From assembly GCA_945902745.1 (NCBI GenBank), contig CAMDNE010000002.1, positions 62,001 to 126,000 of the forward strand: 64,000 bases of DNA, written 5' to 3'. The notes under the pieces were generated by a model. The model was not told where the DNA came from. It searched no databases and worked only from the letters and a program-made list of their open reading frames with translations. This document shows, one piece after another, positions 34,434 through 44,670 of the stretch (position 1 is its first letter; each line of letters begins with the position of its first letter). This DNA comes from Chitinophaga pinensis (lineage in GTDB: Bacteria; Bacteroidota; Bacteroidia; Flavobacteriales_D; Crocinitomicaceae). The position numbers were made by a program, and so were the translations under genes.

Positions 34434-34468
34434 TAATTCGTAACTCGCAACTCGTAACTATTAATTCA
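34434..34468 (+). repeat. Degenerate heptamer tandem repeat (TAACTCG type)
   Basis: Five 7-bp units in a row: TAATTCG, TAACTCG, CAACTCG, TAACTAT, TAATTCA, in the gap between yqgE and rarA. Similar units (AACTCAT, AACTCCT, CACTCCT) occur at 53916-53943. Confidence 0.6.
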
Positions 34469-34479
34469 ATTAACAAGCT

Positions 34480-34487
34480 TATCTTTG
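34480..34487 (+). promoter_or_regulatory. -7 box of rarA
   Basis: TATCTTTG matches TAnnTTTG, 25 nt before the ATG at 34513. Confidence 0.55.
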
Positions 34488-34512
34488 AATTCTAATATTA
34501 ATTACTAAAACA

Positions 34513-35793
34513 ATGTCATTCCTTGCACCTTTAGCAGAACGTATGCGTCCAAAAAAACTGGATGAATATATTGGGCAGGAACATTTGTTAAAAAATGGGG
34601 CTTCTCTAAGACGAACACTGGATTCTGGTTTGATTCCGTCCATGATTTTTTGGGGTCCACCTGGTGTTGGAAAAACGACTTTGGCGCAACTTATTGCACT
34701 TGAATTAAAACGTCCAATTCATACGTTGTCAGCTATTTCTTCTGGCGTGAAAGACGTTCGAGAAATCATCAATCGCGTTGAACAAGGAGGAATGTTTCAA
34801 CAAAAAGGAACCATTTTGTTCATTGATGAAATTCACCGGTTTTCGAAATCACAACAAGATTCACTTTTAGGTGCAGTTGAAAAAGGTTTAATTACATTAA
34901 TTGGTGCTACAACTGAAAATCCTTCTTTTGAAGTTATTTCGGCTTTATTGTCACGTTGTCAGGTTTACACCTTGACTTCTCATACAAAACAAGATTTACT
35001 CAATCTGCTTGAAAGAGCTATACGTGAAGATATCGTTCTGAAAGAGAAAAATATCATACTAGAAGAAACAACTGCACTTTTAACAATATCGGGGGGAGAT
35101 GCTCGAAAATTGTTAAACGTTTTTGAAATCATAATCGGAACTTTTAAAAGTGATAAAATAATTAAAATCACAGATGAAATTGTTCAAGAATCAGCGCAGC
35201 AAAGCCTTGCTATGTATGACAAAGATGGCGAACAACATTATGATATTATTTCTGCATTTATAAAATCAATTAGAGGAAGTGACCCAAATGCTGCTATATA
35301 CTGGCTAGCCCGAATGGTTGAAGGAGGAGAAGACCCTAAATTTATCGCAAGAAGGTTAATCATTTCTGCAGCAGAAGACATAGGATTAGCAAATACGAAT
35401 GCGCTTTTGATTGCCAACAATTGTTTTCAAGCAGTTGAAACTGTTGGTTTTCCTGAAGCACGAATTATATTGGCACAATGTACGATCTATCTCGCATCTT
35501 CACCGAAAGGAAACGGTGCATATATGGCAATTAATCGTGCACAAGAAGAGGTTCGTAAGAGCGGGAATCTCGGTGTTCCTTTACCATTAAGAAATGCTCC
35601 TACAGCATTAATGAAAGAGTTAGGATACGGTAAAAATTACTTATACTCGCATGATTATCCAGGCAATTTTATTCAACAAGAATTTCTACCTGAAGAAATT
35701 AAAGGAACAGCTTTCTTTGGAGCTGGAAGCACTAAAAAAGAGCAAGAATTGGAGGAGCTTATTCATAAATTATGGGGTGATAAATACAAATAG
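34513..35793 (+). CDS. rarA: Replication-associated recombination protein A (MgsA/RarA) AAA+ ATPase
   Basis: 426 residues. Walker A GPPGVGKTT (about 48-56), Walker B ILFIDEIHRF (101-110), the sensor-1 region LIGATTENPSFE, and the C-terminal MgsA domain (KSIRGSDPNAAIYWLARMVEGGEDPKFIARRL). This clamp-loader relative acts at stalled replication forks. It starts the run rarA, acyltransferase, BNR, HD, ROK and GH92; the next ATG follows the stop codon directly. Confidence 0.93.
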   Translation: MSFLAPLAERMRPKKLDEYIGQEHLLKNGASLRRTLDSGLIPSMIFWGPPGVGKTTLAQLIALELKRPIHTLSAISSGVKDVREIINRVEQGGMFQQKGTILFIDEIHRFSKSQQDSLLGAVEKGLITLIGATTENPSFEVISALLSRCQVYTLTSHTKQDLLNLLERAIREDIVLKEKNIILEETTALLTISGGDARKLLNVFEIIIGTFKSDKIIKITDEIVQESAQQSLAMYDKDGEQHYDIISAFIKSIRGSDPNAAIYWLARMVEGGEDPKFIARRLIISAAEDIGLANTNALLIANNCFQAVETVGFPEARIILAQCTIYLASSPKGNGAYMAINRAQEEVRKSGNLGVPLPLRNAPTALMKELGYGKNYLYSHDYPGNFIQQEFLPEEIKGTAFFGAGSTKKEQELEELIHKLWGDKYK

Positions 35794-36720
35794 ATGATGG
35801 CGAAATTTGCATATTACGTTTTGGTCCTGCCTCTCTCCTATTTGCCCTTGAGTGTTTTATACATTTTTACAGATTTTTTCTTCCTCATTTTAATCACGGT
35901 TTTCCCTTATCGAAAAAAAGTTATCGAAGAAAATTTAAAACGTTCATTCCCAAATAAATCCACGAAAGAAATAAAAGAGTTAAAACGGCAATTTTACCTT
36001 CATTTTTGTGACCTATTAGCAGAAGGAATCAAGAACTTATCGATTTCAAAAAAAGAGTTGTCTCGTCGATTTAAAGTGAAGAATCCTGAAATAATGGATG
36101 ATTTATTTTCTCAAAACAAAAGTGTAATTCTTGTTTCCGGCCATTATAATAATTGGGAATGGTTGATTACCTCTCAAAGTTTTCTTTTTAAGCACCAAGC
36201 CATGGGAATTGGAATGCCTATGACCAGTAAGTTTTGGGATAAAAAAATCAATGAGCGTCGCATGCGTTATGGAATGAAGGTTATTCATGCGAAAAATTTC
36301 AAGGATGAAATTCAAAAGAATAGTGATCATCCAATTGCAATTTTAACCTTAGCAGATCAATCACCGGGTGATTCAACAAAAGCATATTGGACAAAGTTTT
36401 TGAATCAAGAATCGGCTATACTCTTTGGGGTAGAACAAATGGCTCATACGTATGATTTTGCTGTTGTATTTTTTGTGACTAGAAAAGTGAAACGTGGCTA
36501 TTATGAAATGGACCTTAAATTGATAACTGATAACCCAAGAAAGCTAGAATGGGGTGAAATTACAGAAAAACATATACATTTATTAGAAACGGAAATTTTG
36601 GCTAAACCAGAAAATTGGATCTGGTCGCACAAACGTTGGAAAAGAGAAATTCCATCAAATCTCGAATTATTAAAAAAAGAACAACATGCCAAATTTAATG
36701 AGCGTTTTAAAAGTAATTAG
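35794..36720 (+). CDS. LpxL/HtrB-type lysophospholipid (lipid A) acyltransferase
   Basis: 308 residues. One hydrophobic N-terminal anchor (about 5-36), then the acyltransferase core with the HxxxxE motif His117-YNNW-Glu122, the block AILTLADQSPGD and ENWIWSHKRWKRE near the end. This is the HtrB/LpxL group that adds acyl chains to lipid A. The first codon lies one base after the rarA stop. The last 35 bp overlap the next gene in another frame. Confidence 0.88.
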   Translation: MMAKFAYYVLVLPLSYLPLSVLYIFTDFFFLILITVFPYRKKVIEENLKRSFPNKSTKEIKELKRQFYLHFCDLLAEGIKNLSISKKELSRRFKVKNPEIMDDLFSQNKSVILVSGHYNNWEWLITSQSFLFKHQAMGIGMPMTSKFWDKKINERRMRYGMKVIHAKNFKDEIQKNSDHPIAILTLADQSPGDSTKAYWTKFLNQESAILFGVEQMAHTYDFAVVFFVTRKVKRGYYEMDLKLITDNPRKLEWGEITEKHIHLLETEILAKPENWIWSHKRWKREIPSNLELLKKEQHAKFNERFKSN

Positions 36721-37723
36721 CCTCTTGTTGTTTTTTTCAGGTGTTTATTCACAAGAAAACAAATACACACGTAAAAATAAAACCGCGAAAATTATTCAAT
36801 ATACTGCAGATAAATGCTATTCAAGAAGTATTATATATAAAGATGGATGCATTTATACGGGGAACTCAAATGGTTCTTTATACGCAACAAAATTAAAAAA
36901 TGGATTATCCAAAAACCTTCTAAAGAATAAGAAATTCGAAGAAATGAGAGATATTGAATTTTCTGAAAATTTTCTTTTTGGAATGCAAAGTGGAACTTTT
37001 GGTTTATTAGCAAAAGTTGACACTTCAAAATTCATTGAATTCGTTTCTCCTGCTTCAAGTATGTGGATAGGGACTTTTTTAGATGGAATGGATTTTTATG
37101 GTAATACAGGCTTCATTATGGGGGACCCAAAAGATGGTTTTTTCTCCTTATTTAGAAGTGATAATGGAGGAAACAGTTGGATTCCATGCGAAGGGAAAGT
37201 TGAAAGTTATGAGGGTGAGGCTGGATTTGCTGCTAGTGGAACAACTGTGCATGTTATGAATGATAGTACCTTCATATTTGTTTCAGGAGGTAAAAAAAGC
37301 AGGTTTTTCAAAACAACTGATAAAGGAAAAACATGGAAAATAACTTCAATTCCATATATGACAAGTGAATCAAGTGGTGCATTTTCAATTTGTATGATTT
37401 CAGATCAAATTGGTGTCATTGTAGGAGGTGATTATGCAAATCCTGATTTGTGCCTAAATACTTGTTTTTACACCGATGATGGCGGGGAATTTTGGATGAA
37501 TGCTGAAGAACAAACAAGAGGATATCGATCATGTGTTATTGAGGTAAATGGCGTTTTTTATGCTTGTGGAACTAGTGGAATAGATTATTCAATCGATTTT
37601 GGCGTATCATGGAAATCCTTTGCGAATGGAAATTACTTTTCTTTGTGTACCGATAATCAATCTTTGTACGCAACAATTCCAAATGGGAGTTTTCAGATTT
37701 TTGATTTAATAAAGCTCAAATAA
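36698..37723 (+). CDS. BNR/YCF48-like exported beta-propeller protein
   Basis: 341 residues from the ATG at 36698; an ATG at 36686 adds only MPNL and both overlap the acyltransferase gene, by 23 or 35 bp. Signal peptide (LLLFFSGVYSQ). Blade-like motifs GNSGGNS-type: RSDNGGNSWIPCEGK, TTDKGKTWKITS, TDDGGEFWMN and SIDFGVSWKSF are BNR/YCF48-type repeats, which build a propeller. It is probably periplasmic or surface-bound; the ligand is unknown. It is embedded in the rarA run. Confidence 0.82.
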   Translation: MSVLKVISLLLFFSGVYSQENKYTRKNKTAKIIQYTADKCYSRSIIYKDGCIYTGNSNGSLYATKLKNGLSKNLLKNKKFEEMRDIEFSENFLFGMQSGTFGLLAKVDTSKFIEFVSPASSMWIGTFLDGMDFYGNTGFIMGDPKDGFFSLFRSDNGGNSWIPCEGKVESYEGEAGFAASGTTVHVMNDSTFIFVSGGKKSRFFKTTDKGKTWKITSIPYMTSESSGAFSICMISDQIGVIVGGDYANPDLCLNTCFYTDDGGEFWMNAEEQTRGYRSCVIEVNGVFYACGTSGIDYSIDFGVSWKSFANGNYFSLCTDNQSLYATIPNGSFQIFDLIKLK

Positions 37724-37725
37724 TT

Positions 37726-38376
37726 ATGTCGGAATTAGTTCAAAAAATAAAAAAACATGTTCAAGATGTTTTCAAACATGATGCAACTGGGCACGATTGG
37801 TTCCATATTGAACGTGTCTATAAAATGGCGGTTCATCTGCAATTAATAGAAGGTGGTGACTTGGAATTAATTGAGCTAGCGGCACTTTTACATGATATTT
37901 CTGATCATAAAATGAACGGTGGGATTTTAAATGCTGGCGGAAATGTAGCTTACGAACTACTTATGGATTATGGTTGTTCTGAGATTAAAGCACAAAATGT
38001 AAAAGAAATAGTTGATGGTGTTTCATACAAAGGTGCAAATGTGGAAGATAACATGAAAAGTATTGAAGGGAAAATCGTTCAGGATGCTGACAGACTAGAT
38101 GCAATTGGGGCAATCGGTATCGCTAGAGCTTTTGCATTTGGAGGCAACAAAAACAGACCGATGTATCTGCCAGACTCACATCCAGAATTACATGATAGTT
38201 TTGAATCTTATGCTAATTCAAAAAGTCATACAGTGAATCATTTTTACGAAAAATTATTACTTTTAAAAAATCGATTGAACACGAAAAGCGCATTAAAAAT
38301 TGGACAAGAACGACATAATTTCATGGAGAACTATCTGCAACAATTTTATAATGAATGGGATACAATAATTGAATAA
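37726..38376 (+). CDS. HD-domain phosphohydrolase
   Basis: 216 residues. The metal-binding HD layout is His27 (WFHIERV), His56-Asp57 (LLHDISDHK) and an Asp near 120 (VQDADRLDAIGAIG). This resembles the YfbR/YedJ-like group of small HD hydrolases that act on nucleotides. It starts 2 nt after the BNR gene and its end is 5 nt before the ROK start. Confidence 0.88.
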   Translation: MSELVQKIKKHVQDVFKHDATGHDWFHIERVYKMAVHLQLIEGGDLELIELAALLHDISDHKMNGGILNAGGNVAYELLMDYGCSEIKAQNVKEIVDGVSYKGANVEDNMKSIEGKIVQDADRLDAIGAIGIARAFAFGGNKNRPMYLPDSHPELHDSFESYANSKSHTVNHFYEKLLLLKNRLNTKSALKIGQERHNFMENYLQQFYNEWDTIIE

Positions 38377-38380
38377 ACAT

Positions 38381-39328
38381 ATGACAGATCATTACGCTCT
38401 TGGTATAGATATAGGTGGAACATCAACCGAATTTGGATTAGTAAATAAGGATGGAGATGTTTTATATGAAAAAGATTTTCCAACTAAAGATTTTCCAGAA
38501 CCAGGATTATTAATAGATGCTATTTATGCCGATTTAGAAAAAGGTGGGTATTTGAATCTTATTCTAGGAATTGGAATTGGTGCTCCTAATGGAAACTATT
38601 TCACTGGAAATATTGAATATGCTCCCAATTTAATTTGGAAAGGAATTATTCCTTTGTCACAACTTTTTGAGGATAAATTCCATAAACCTACCTTGTTGAC
38701 AAACGACGCCAACGCAGCTGCAATGGGCGAAATGATTTTTGGAAACGCTCGCGATTTAAAAGATTTTGTAACAATAACTTTGGGTACAGGAGTTGGAAGT
38801 GGGGTGATTGTGAATGGTGATCTCGTATACGGACATGACGGTTTCGCTGGTGAATATGGGCATATTCGAGTTATTCCTAATGGACGTTTATGTGGATGTA
38901 CCAGAAAAGGTTGCTTGGAAACCTATTGTTCATCTACTGGCGTCGTAAGAAGTATAACAGAGCTTGATTCTGAAAATAAACTATTTTCGATATTAAAAAC
39001 AATAGAGCAGCCAACGGCAAAAGATGTGTTCGAATTAGCTGATAAAGGAGATCTTTTCGCACAAGAAATAGTTGATTATACTGCACAAATTCTTGGTTCT
39101 GCGTTAGCTGATTACGCATGTTTTTCAAGTCCAAAAGCATATGTATTATTTGGAGGTATTGCACAACACAAAGGTGATTTTGCTCATAAAGTTAAATTGG
39201 CTTTAGAAGAGAATATTCTAATTATCTATAAAGACAAGATAGATATTCGAATTTCATCCTTACATGATAAGAATGCTGCTGTACTTGGCACTGCCGCTCA
39301 TTTATTTTGGAACACTTTAAAAAAATAA
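38381..39328 (+). CDS. ROK family sugar kinase
   Basis: 315 residues from the ATG at 38381; the TTG at 38369 overlaps the HD stop codon. Phosphate-1 motif ALGIDIGGTSTEFGLV, the ROK region LTNDANAAAMGEMIFG and GVGSGVIVNGDLVYGHDGFAGEYGHI, and the zinc motif CGCTRKGCLETYCS are present. This points to a glucokinase/N-acetylmannosamine or N-acetylglucosamine kinase type. The neighbouring GH92 gene suggests it takes mannose-derived or amino sugars. Confidence 0.9.
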   Translation: MTDHYALGIDIGGTSTEFGLVNKDGDVLYEKDFPTKDFPEPGLLIDAIYADLEKGGYLNLILGIGIGAPNGNYFTGNIEYAPNLIWKGIIPLSQLFEDKFHKPTLLTNDANAAAMGEMIFGNARDLKDFVTITLGTGVGSGVIVNGDLVYGHDGFAGEYGHIRVIPNGRLCGCTRKGCLETYCSSTGVVRSITELDSENKLFSILKTIEQPTAKDVFELADKGDLFAQEIVDYTAQILGSALADYACFSSPKAYVLFGGIAQHKGDFAHKVKLALEENILIIYKDKIDIRISSLHDKNAAVLGTAAHLFWNTLKK

Positions 39329-39329
39329 C

Positions 39330-42300
39330 ATGTTTAAAATAAGTTCACTCGGCGTTTTTGTTTTATTGAATCTCAGTTCATTTGCTCAAAACAAAAGTGT
39401 AACTGCATTAAAGGAAAGCCAAACAACAAGAAAAAAATACGTAGACGTAGAAACTAAGAAATCGTCTAATTCTTCTGAAAAAACAGCTTATATTTCTTAT
39501 GTCAATCCGTTTATTGGCACTGGTGGGCATGGACATACATACCCAGGTGCTTCTGCCCCATTTGGAATGATGCAATTGAGTCCTGACACACGATATGACG
39601 GATGGGATGGTTGCTCTGGCTATCATTATTCCGATTCAATTATTTATGGTTTTAGTCATACCCACCTTAGTGGAACGGGAGTTCCTGATTATTGTGACTT
39701 GTTAATTGTACCTCAAAGTGGCACACCGAAAACAATACCTGGGTATTTGAACAAAAAAGGATATGGATCTTCGTTTTCTCATTCGGATGAAACAGCATCA
39801 CCAGGTTATTATGAAGTAAATTTAATTGATCAAAAAATACTTGCCCGATTAACAGTATCTGAAAGAGCTGGAATGCACGAGTATACTTTTCTAAATAAAA
39901 AAGGTAAAAAGTTCATTTTAATCGACTTAGATCATCGGGATAAATTGCTGGGTTATTATTTAAATATAATCGACAAAAAAACCATCTCAGGATCTCGTAT
40001 TTCTCAAGCATGGGCAAACAACCAACATTTTTATTTCTATTTGGAGACTTCAATTCCATATCAAAAAGCAAAATATTTTATTAAAAAGGGTCAACATAAA
40101 TTATTGCTAACATTTCCTGAAACGACAGAACAAATTCTCATTAAAGTTGGTATGTCTGCTGTAGATGAAAATGGAGCTCAACAAAATTTAGAAAAAGAAA
40201 TTCCACATTGGAACTTTGAATTATTAAAGTCTCTAACAGAAAAAAAGTGGAATGAGGAATTGAGCCTTATCAAAGTTGAAAAAGAATCAGATCAAAATGT
40301 GATTACAAACTTCTACACTGCTTTATACCACGCGTTTCTTCAGCCAAATGTATTTAGTGATATTGATGGTCGTTACAGAGGAAGAGACAACGAAATTCAT
40401 ACTATTACAAATAATATTCCTCAATATACGGTCTTCTCGCTTTGGGACACATATCGTGCAGCAAATCCACTTTACACGATTATTCAACCAAAACGTACAA
40501 ATGAATTTATTCATACATTTTTAAGGCAATTTGATCAAGGTGGAGATTTACCTGTTTGGGAATTAGCAGGGAATGAAACAGATTGTATGATTGGATATCA
40601 TAGCGCTTCTGTTATTGCTGATGCTTACAGTAAAAATATTCGTGGATTTGATTCTGATAAAGCATTAAAGGCAATGATGTTCACGTCTAAAATAGATGAA
40701 CTTGGGAAGAAACAATTCCGCGAAAATGGTTTTATAAGTTCTGGAGACGAACCAGAATCTGTTTCTAAAACCTTGGAATATGCCTATAATGATTTTTGCA
40801 TCGCTAACATGGCGACAGATATGGGTAGAATGACTATTTATACTGAATATTATAATAGCAGTTTAAACTTTATTAATTTATTTGATCCTCAATCAAAATT
40901 CATGCGTGCTCGAAGAGATGGTATGTGGTATTCTCCTTTTGAACCGTCGGAAGTTAACTTCAATTATACTGAAGCAAACAGTTGGCAATATTCACTTTAT
41001 GCGCCTCATGCTATAGACTTATTAGGTGAGATGATTGGGGGAAAAGATTCGTTAGAACATTGGTTGGACCGTTTATTTACAACTGAATCTCAATTATCAG
41101 GCAGAGATCAAGCAGATATCACAGGGTTAATAGGTCAATATGCTCATGGGAATGAACCTTCTCATCACATGGCTTATTTATACAATTACACAAATGCGCA
41201 GTATAAAACAGCAGAATATGTTGATCAAATTCTTACCACTTTGTACTCAAACAATCCTGATGGCTTGTCAGGAAATGAAGATTGCGGTCAAATGTCTGCC
41301 TGGTATGTTATGAGCGCAATGGGATTGTATCAAATCGCACCAGGTAATGCTTGGTACGATTTCGGTCGACCTTTATTAGATGAAGTAACAATTCAATTAG
41401 AAAACGATAAAATATTCAAAATTAAAGCTTTAAATAATTCAAAAGATAATAAATACATTCAAACAATCACTTTAAACGGCAAAGATTGGACGTCAAATGC
41501 TATTCACCATTCCTCTATAATTGCTGGAGGAGAATTGATTTTTGTAATGGGACCTAAGCCAAGTTCAAAGAAATTTTATAACGCAGTAAGCCCTGTTACA
41601 AAAGAAATTGTACAGAATTTCAGGTTTACTCCTTCCCCATTTTTCATTGTTGAAAACAGAATTTTCGATGATTCAATACAAGTTGAAATTGGTCATCAAA
41701 AAATAATCAATTGGGAGGAAATAAAAATTGAATACCGCTATTTCAATGATACGACGAAAACGTTTACTTACAAAACGCCCTTTACAATCAATGCTACTTC
41801 AGCAATTGAAGCGAGACAAGTTTCATCAATTGGACCAAGAGATATCAATACTATGCCCGGTATTTCTGTAAATTATAGTCCTTGGGTAAAAGCAAATTAT
41901 ATCAAACGTGACAAAAGTGTTACATTAAATTTAAAAAGCACTTATGCCAATCAATATGCTGCTTCTGGACCAAACACGCTGATTGATGGCGTTTTTGGGA
42001 CAAAGGAATTCAGAACAGGAGATTGGCAAGGATTTGATAACCAAGATCTAATTTCAGAAATCACCTTCGAAAAGCCTCGATTATTATCTGAAATCGGTAT
42101 TTCTTGTCTTCAAGATATGAAATCGTGGATCTTTTTTCCCTCTTCTATTTTAATTGAAGTTTCTTATGACGGTGTAACATTTGAAAAACTTCCTTTAATA
42201 GAAACAAATTCAACGATAACTTCTAATGCCTCAAGCAATCAATATATCCCCTCTTTTTCATCTTATGTGGGACCGATGAACAAAGAATTCTTTGTGAAGA

Positions 42301-42425
42301 CAAATTCAGCAAAACTTGTTTCAGCTATTCGGGTTACTGCCAGAAATTTCGGGAAATGTCCAGATTGGCATTTAGGTGCAGGGAATACAACATGGTTATT
42401 CGCTGACGAATTGATTTTTCGCTAA
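39330..42425 (+). CDS. GH92 family alpha-mannosidase with C-terminal carbohydrate-binding-like domain
   Basis: 1031 residues. Signal peptide 1-20 (LSSFAQ). The GH92 pattern is clear: NPFIGTGGHGHTYPGASAPFGM, YGFSHTHLSGTGVPDY, FSLWDTYRAANPLY, LPVWELAGNETDCMIGYHS, YAHGNEPSHHMAYLYNY and GNEDCGQMSAWYVMSA. These Ca-dependent enzymes release mannose from N-glycans. Residues about 870-1031 look like a discoidin/F5_8-type C-terminal domain (NQYAASGPNTLIDGVFG, WQGFDNQDL). It starts 1 nt after the ROK gene. Confidence 0.92.
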   Translation: MFKISSLGVFVLLNLSSFAQNKSVTALKESQTTRKKYVDVETKKSSNSSEKTAYISYVNPFIGTGGHGHTYPGASAPFGMMQLSPDTRYDGWDGCSGYHYSDSIIYGFSHTHLSGTGVPDYCDLLIVPQSGTPKTIPGYLNKKGYGSSFSHSDETASPGYYEVNLIDQKILARLTVSERAGMHEYTFLNKKGKKFILIDLDHRDKLLGYYLNIIDKKTISGSRISQAWANNQHFYFYLETSIPYQKAKYFIKKGQHKLLLTFPETTEQILIKVGMSAVDENGAQQNLEKEIPHWNFELLKSLTEKKWNEELSLIKVEKESDQNVITNFYTALYHAFLQPNVFSDIDGRYRGRDNEIHTITNNIPQYTVFSLWDTYRAANPLYTIIQPKRTNEFIHTFLRQFDQGGDLPVWELAGNETDCMIGYHSASVIADAYSKNIRGFDSDKALKAMMFTSKIDELGKKQFRENGFISSGDEPESVSKTLEYAYNDFCIANMATDMGRMTIYTEYYNSSLNFINLFDPQSKFMRARRDGMWYSPFEPSEVNFNYTEANSWQYSLYAPHAIDLLGEMIGGKDSLEHWLDRLFTTESQLSGRDQADITGLIGQYAHGNEPSHHMAYLYNYTNAQYKTAEYVDQILTTLYSNNPDGLSGNEDCGQMSAWYVMSAMGLYQIAPGNAWYDFGRPLLDEVTIQLENDKIFKIKALNNSKDNKYIQTITLNGKDWTSNAIHHSSIIAGGELIFVMGPKPSSKKFYNAVSPVTKEIVQNFRFTPSPFFIVENRIFDDSIQVEIGHQKIINWEEIKIEYRYFNDTTKTFTYKTPFTINATSAIEARQVSSIGPRDINTMPGISVNYSPWVKANYIKRDKSVTLNLKSTYANQYAASGPNTLIDGVFGTKEFRTGDWQGFDNQDLISEITFEKPRLLSEIGISCLQDMKSWIFFPSSILIEVSYDGVTFEKLPLIETNSTITSNASSNQYIPSFSSYVGPMNKEFFVKTNSAKLVSAIRVTARNFGKCPDWHLGAGNTTWLFADELIFR

Positions 42426-42514
42426 ACGGCAGGATTACCTCGTCCAATAGAGGTGTTAATTGTAAAATTCTTGGTATTTTTACCGCGCAAGTTTTTAAAC
42501 CAAAAGCAAATAAA

Positions 42515-44653
42515 ATGAAACAAATTAAAATTAGTTTAGTTGCCTTTTTAGTATTGTTAGGCTCTTTTGCCCGTGCTGACGAAGGAATGTGGTTTTTGAT
42601 GTTCATAGATCGTTTGAATCAACGTGACATGCAAAAATTAGGTCTTCAGCTTACAGCGGAAGAAATATATTCAATAAACAATCACTCTTTGAAGGATGCC
42701 GTTGTTCAATTCAATGGAGGTTGCACTGCTGAAGTATTGTCAAAAGAAGGATTATTGTTAACGAATCACCATTGTGGTTATGATGCAGTTGCTGAATTAT
42801 CAACAGCTGAGAACAATTATTTAAAAAATGGTTTTTGGGCGGCTTCTAAAAAAGAAGAATTAAAACCTCAAAGTCTTTTTGTACGTTTCTTCGTTAGAAT
42901 GGATGATGTGTCTAAAAGAATCTTAGGCAAACTTACTGCTACAATGACAGAAGCAGAAAGAGAAAAAGCAGTAAATCAAGAAATTGCTTTAATCGAAAAA
43001 GAAAACAATGAAGGAGGGAAATATACTGTTTCTGTTCGTTCATTTTTTCAAGGAAATGAATATTACTATTTCGTTTACCAAGACTTTAAAGATGTAAGAT
43101 TAGTCGGAGTTCCACCAGAAAGTATTGGTAAATTCGGAGGAGACACGGACAACTGGGAATGGCCTCGTCACACTGGAGATTTTTCTATGTTCCGTGTTTA
43201 TACTGATGCAAATGGAAATCCTGCTGAATATTCAGTAAACAATATCCCTATGAAGCCAAAACAACATTTAACGGTTAATATTGGTGGAGTTCAAGAAAAT
43301 GATTTCGCTATGATTTTGGGTTATCCTGGAAGAACAAATCGTTGGATGCCAGCCGGTGGAATTGAGCAAAATGTTAAGTTTTCTTATCCAGCATGGGTTG
43401 AAGGTTCAAAAACAGCAATGGATGAAATGAAAAAATATATGGATCAAAGTGATGCTTTGAACTTAATTTATGCTTCTAAGTATGCTGGTATTGCTAACTA
43501 TTGGAAAAACCGTCAAGGAATGATTGATGCGCTTTCTAAATTCGGAACTGCAAAATCTAAAGCTGCTCAAGAGGCAAAATTTGACAAATGGGCAAATAAA
43601 CCAGCAAATAAAGAAAAGTACGGGACAGTTGTTGCGAATATCAATACATTCTATGGTTTAACAAATGAAAAAGCACGTCACGATAATTATTTACAACAAT
43701 TATTAAGAACATCCTCTTACGGAACTATTTCAAGAACTTTAGGAAAACAACTTATTGCTTTTGCTGCAGCTGATGCTGTAACTCAAGCGCAAATGCGTCC
43801 TGAATTGGAAAGTGCAATTAAAGGATTCTTTTCAGAAGTTCATTTGCCTGCAGAAAAAGATATCTTAAGAACTGAATTAGCATTGTACGCTACTAAATCA
43901 ACGGGATACGCAATCGCTCCTTCTGTTGTTAAAATCAACGGTGAATATGAGAAGTATGTGAATTCACTTTTCTTATTGAGCATCTTTACATCTCAAGAGA
44001 AATTAATGGCATTTTTAGATTTACCATTAGAAGGGATGATTACAAATGACCCAATGTATGTTTTGTCGGATGATTTAATTGTTCACATTGGTAAAAAATC
44101 TGATGAAATCACGAAAGCTCAAAATGATTTCACTTCTTCATACCGTTTATTGGTTCAAGGATTAAGAGATTCTAAATTAGCACCTATTCAATATCCAGAC
44201 GCAAATTCTACAATGCGCTTGACTTATGGAAAAGTAAAATCGTTACCTGCAGATAAAAGAAGTGACGCTAAGGCTAACTATTACACTACAATGGATGGTT
44301 TGATCAAGAAATATAAAGCAGGAGACGCTGAGTTTGATTTACCAACTAGAATGTTAGAATTACACAAAAAGAAAGATTATGGTCAGTATGCTGATGCAAA
44401 AGGATACATGCCAGTTTGTTTCTTGTCAGACAATGATATTACAGGTGGAAATTCTGGATCTCCAGTTTTAAATGGTAAAGGAGAATTAATCGGACTTGCT
44501 TTTGATGGAAATATTGAAGCGATGGCTGGTGATGTTATTTTTGACCCTAAATTACAACGAACAATCAATGTTGACATTCGTTATGTTCTTTGGGTTATTG
44601 ATAAATTTTCTGGAGCAAAACATATCGTTGATGAAATGGATCTTGTGAAATAA
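42515..44653 (+). CDS. S46 family dipeptidyl-peptidase, DPP7-like
   Basis: 712 residues. Signal peptide 1-21 (SFARA). The S46 triad is His86 (LTNHHCGYDAV), Asp in GGDTDNWEWPRHTGDFS and Ser647 (GGNSGSPVLNG). Eighteen residues after the Ser is Gly665 (AFDGN). From memory, the equivalent position is Gly in DPP7, which prefers hydrophobic P1, and Arg in DPP11, which prefers acidic P1, so DPP7 is inferred. It feeds on peptides in the periplasm. A hairpin terminator follows. Confidence 0.92.
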   Translation: MKQIKISLVAFLVLLGSFARADEGMWFLMFIDRLNQRDMQKLGLQLTAEEIYSINNHSLKDAVVQFNGGCTAEVLSKEGLLLTNHHCGYDAVAELSTAENNYLKNGFWAASKKEELKPQSLFVRFFVRMDDVSKRILGKLTATMTEAEREKAVNQEIALIEKENNEGGKYTVSVRSFFQGNEYYYFVYQDFKDVRLVGVPPESIGKFGGDTDNWEWPRHTGDFSMFRVYTDANGNPAEYSVNNIPMKPKQHLTVNIGGVQENDFAMILGYPGRTNRWMPAGGIEQNVKFSYPAWVEGSKTAMDEMKKYMDQSDALNLIYASKYAGIANYWKNRQGMIDALSKFGTAKSKAAQEAKFDKWANKPANKEKYGTVVANINTFYGLTNEKARHDNYLQQLLRTSSYGTISRTLGKQLIAFAAADAVTQAQMRPELESAIKGFFSEVHLPAEKDILRTELALYATKSTGYAIAPSVVKINGEYEKYVNSLFLLSIFTSQEKLMAFLDLPLEGMITNDPMYVLSDDLIVHIGKKSDEITKAQNDFTSSYRLLVQGLRDSKLAPIQYPDANSTMRLTYGKVKSLPADKRSDAKANYYTTMDGLIKKYKAGDAEFDLPTRMLELHKKKDYGQYADAKGYMPVCFLSDNDITGGNSGSPVLNGKGELIGLAFDGNIEAMAGDVIFDPKLQRTINVDIRYVLWVIDKFSGAKHIVDEMDLVK

Positions 44654-44670
44654 ACAAGAAAAACTATCTA

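Noticed and set aside
42434-42455. Hairpin after the GH92 gene as terminator
   Set aside because: Only a 5-bp stem and no T run.
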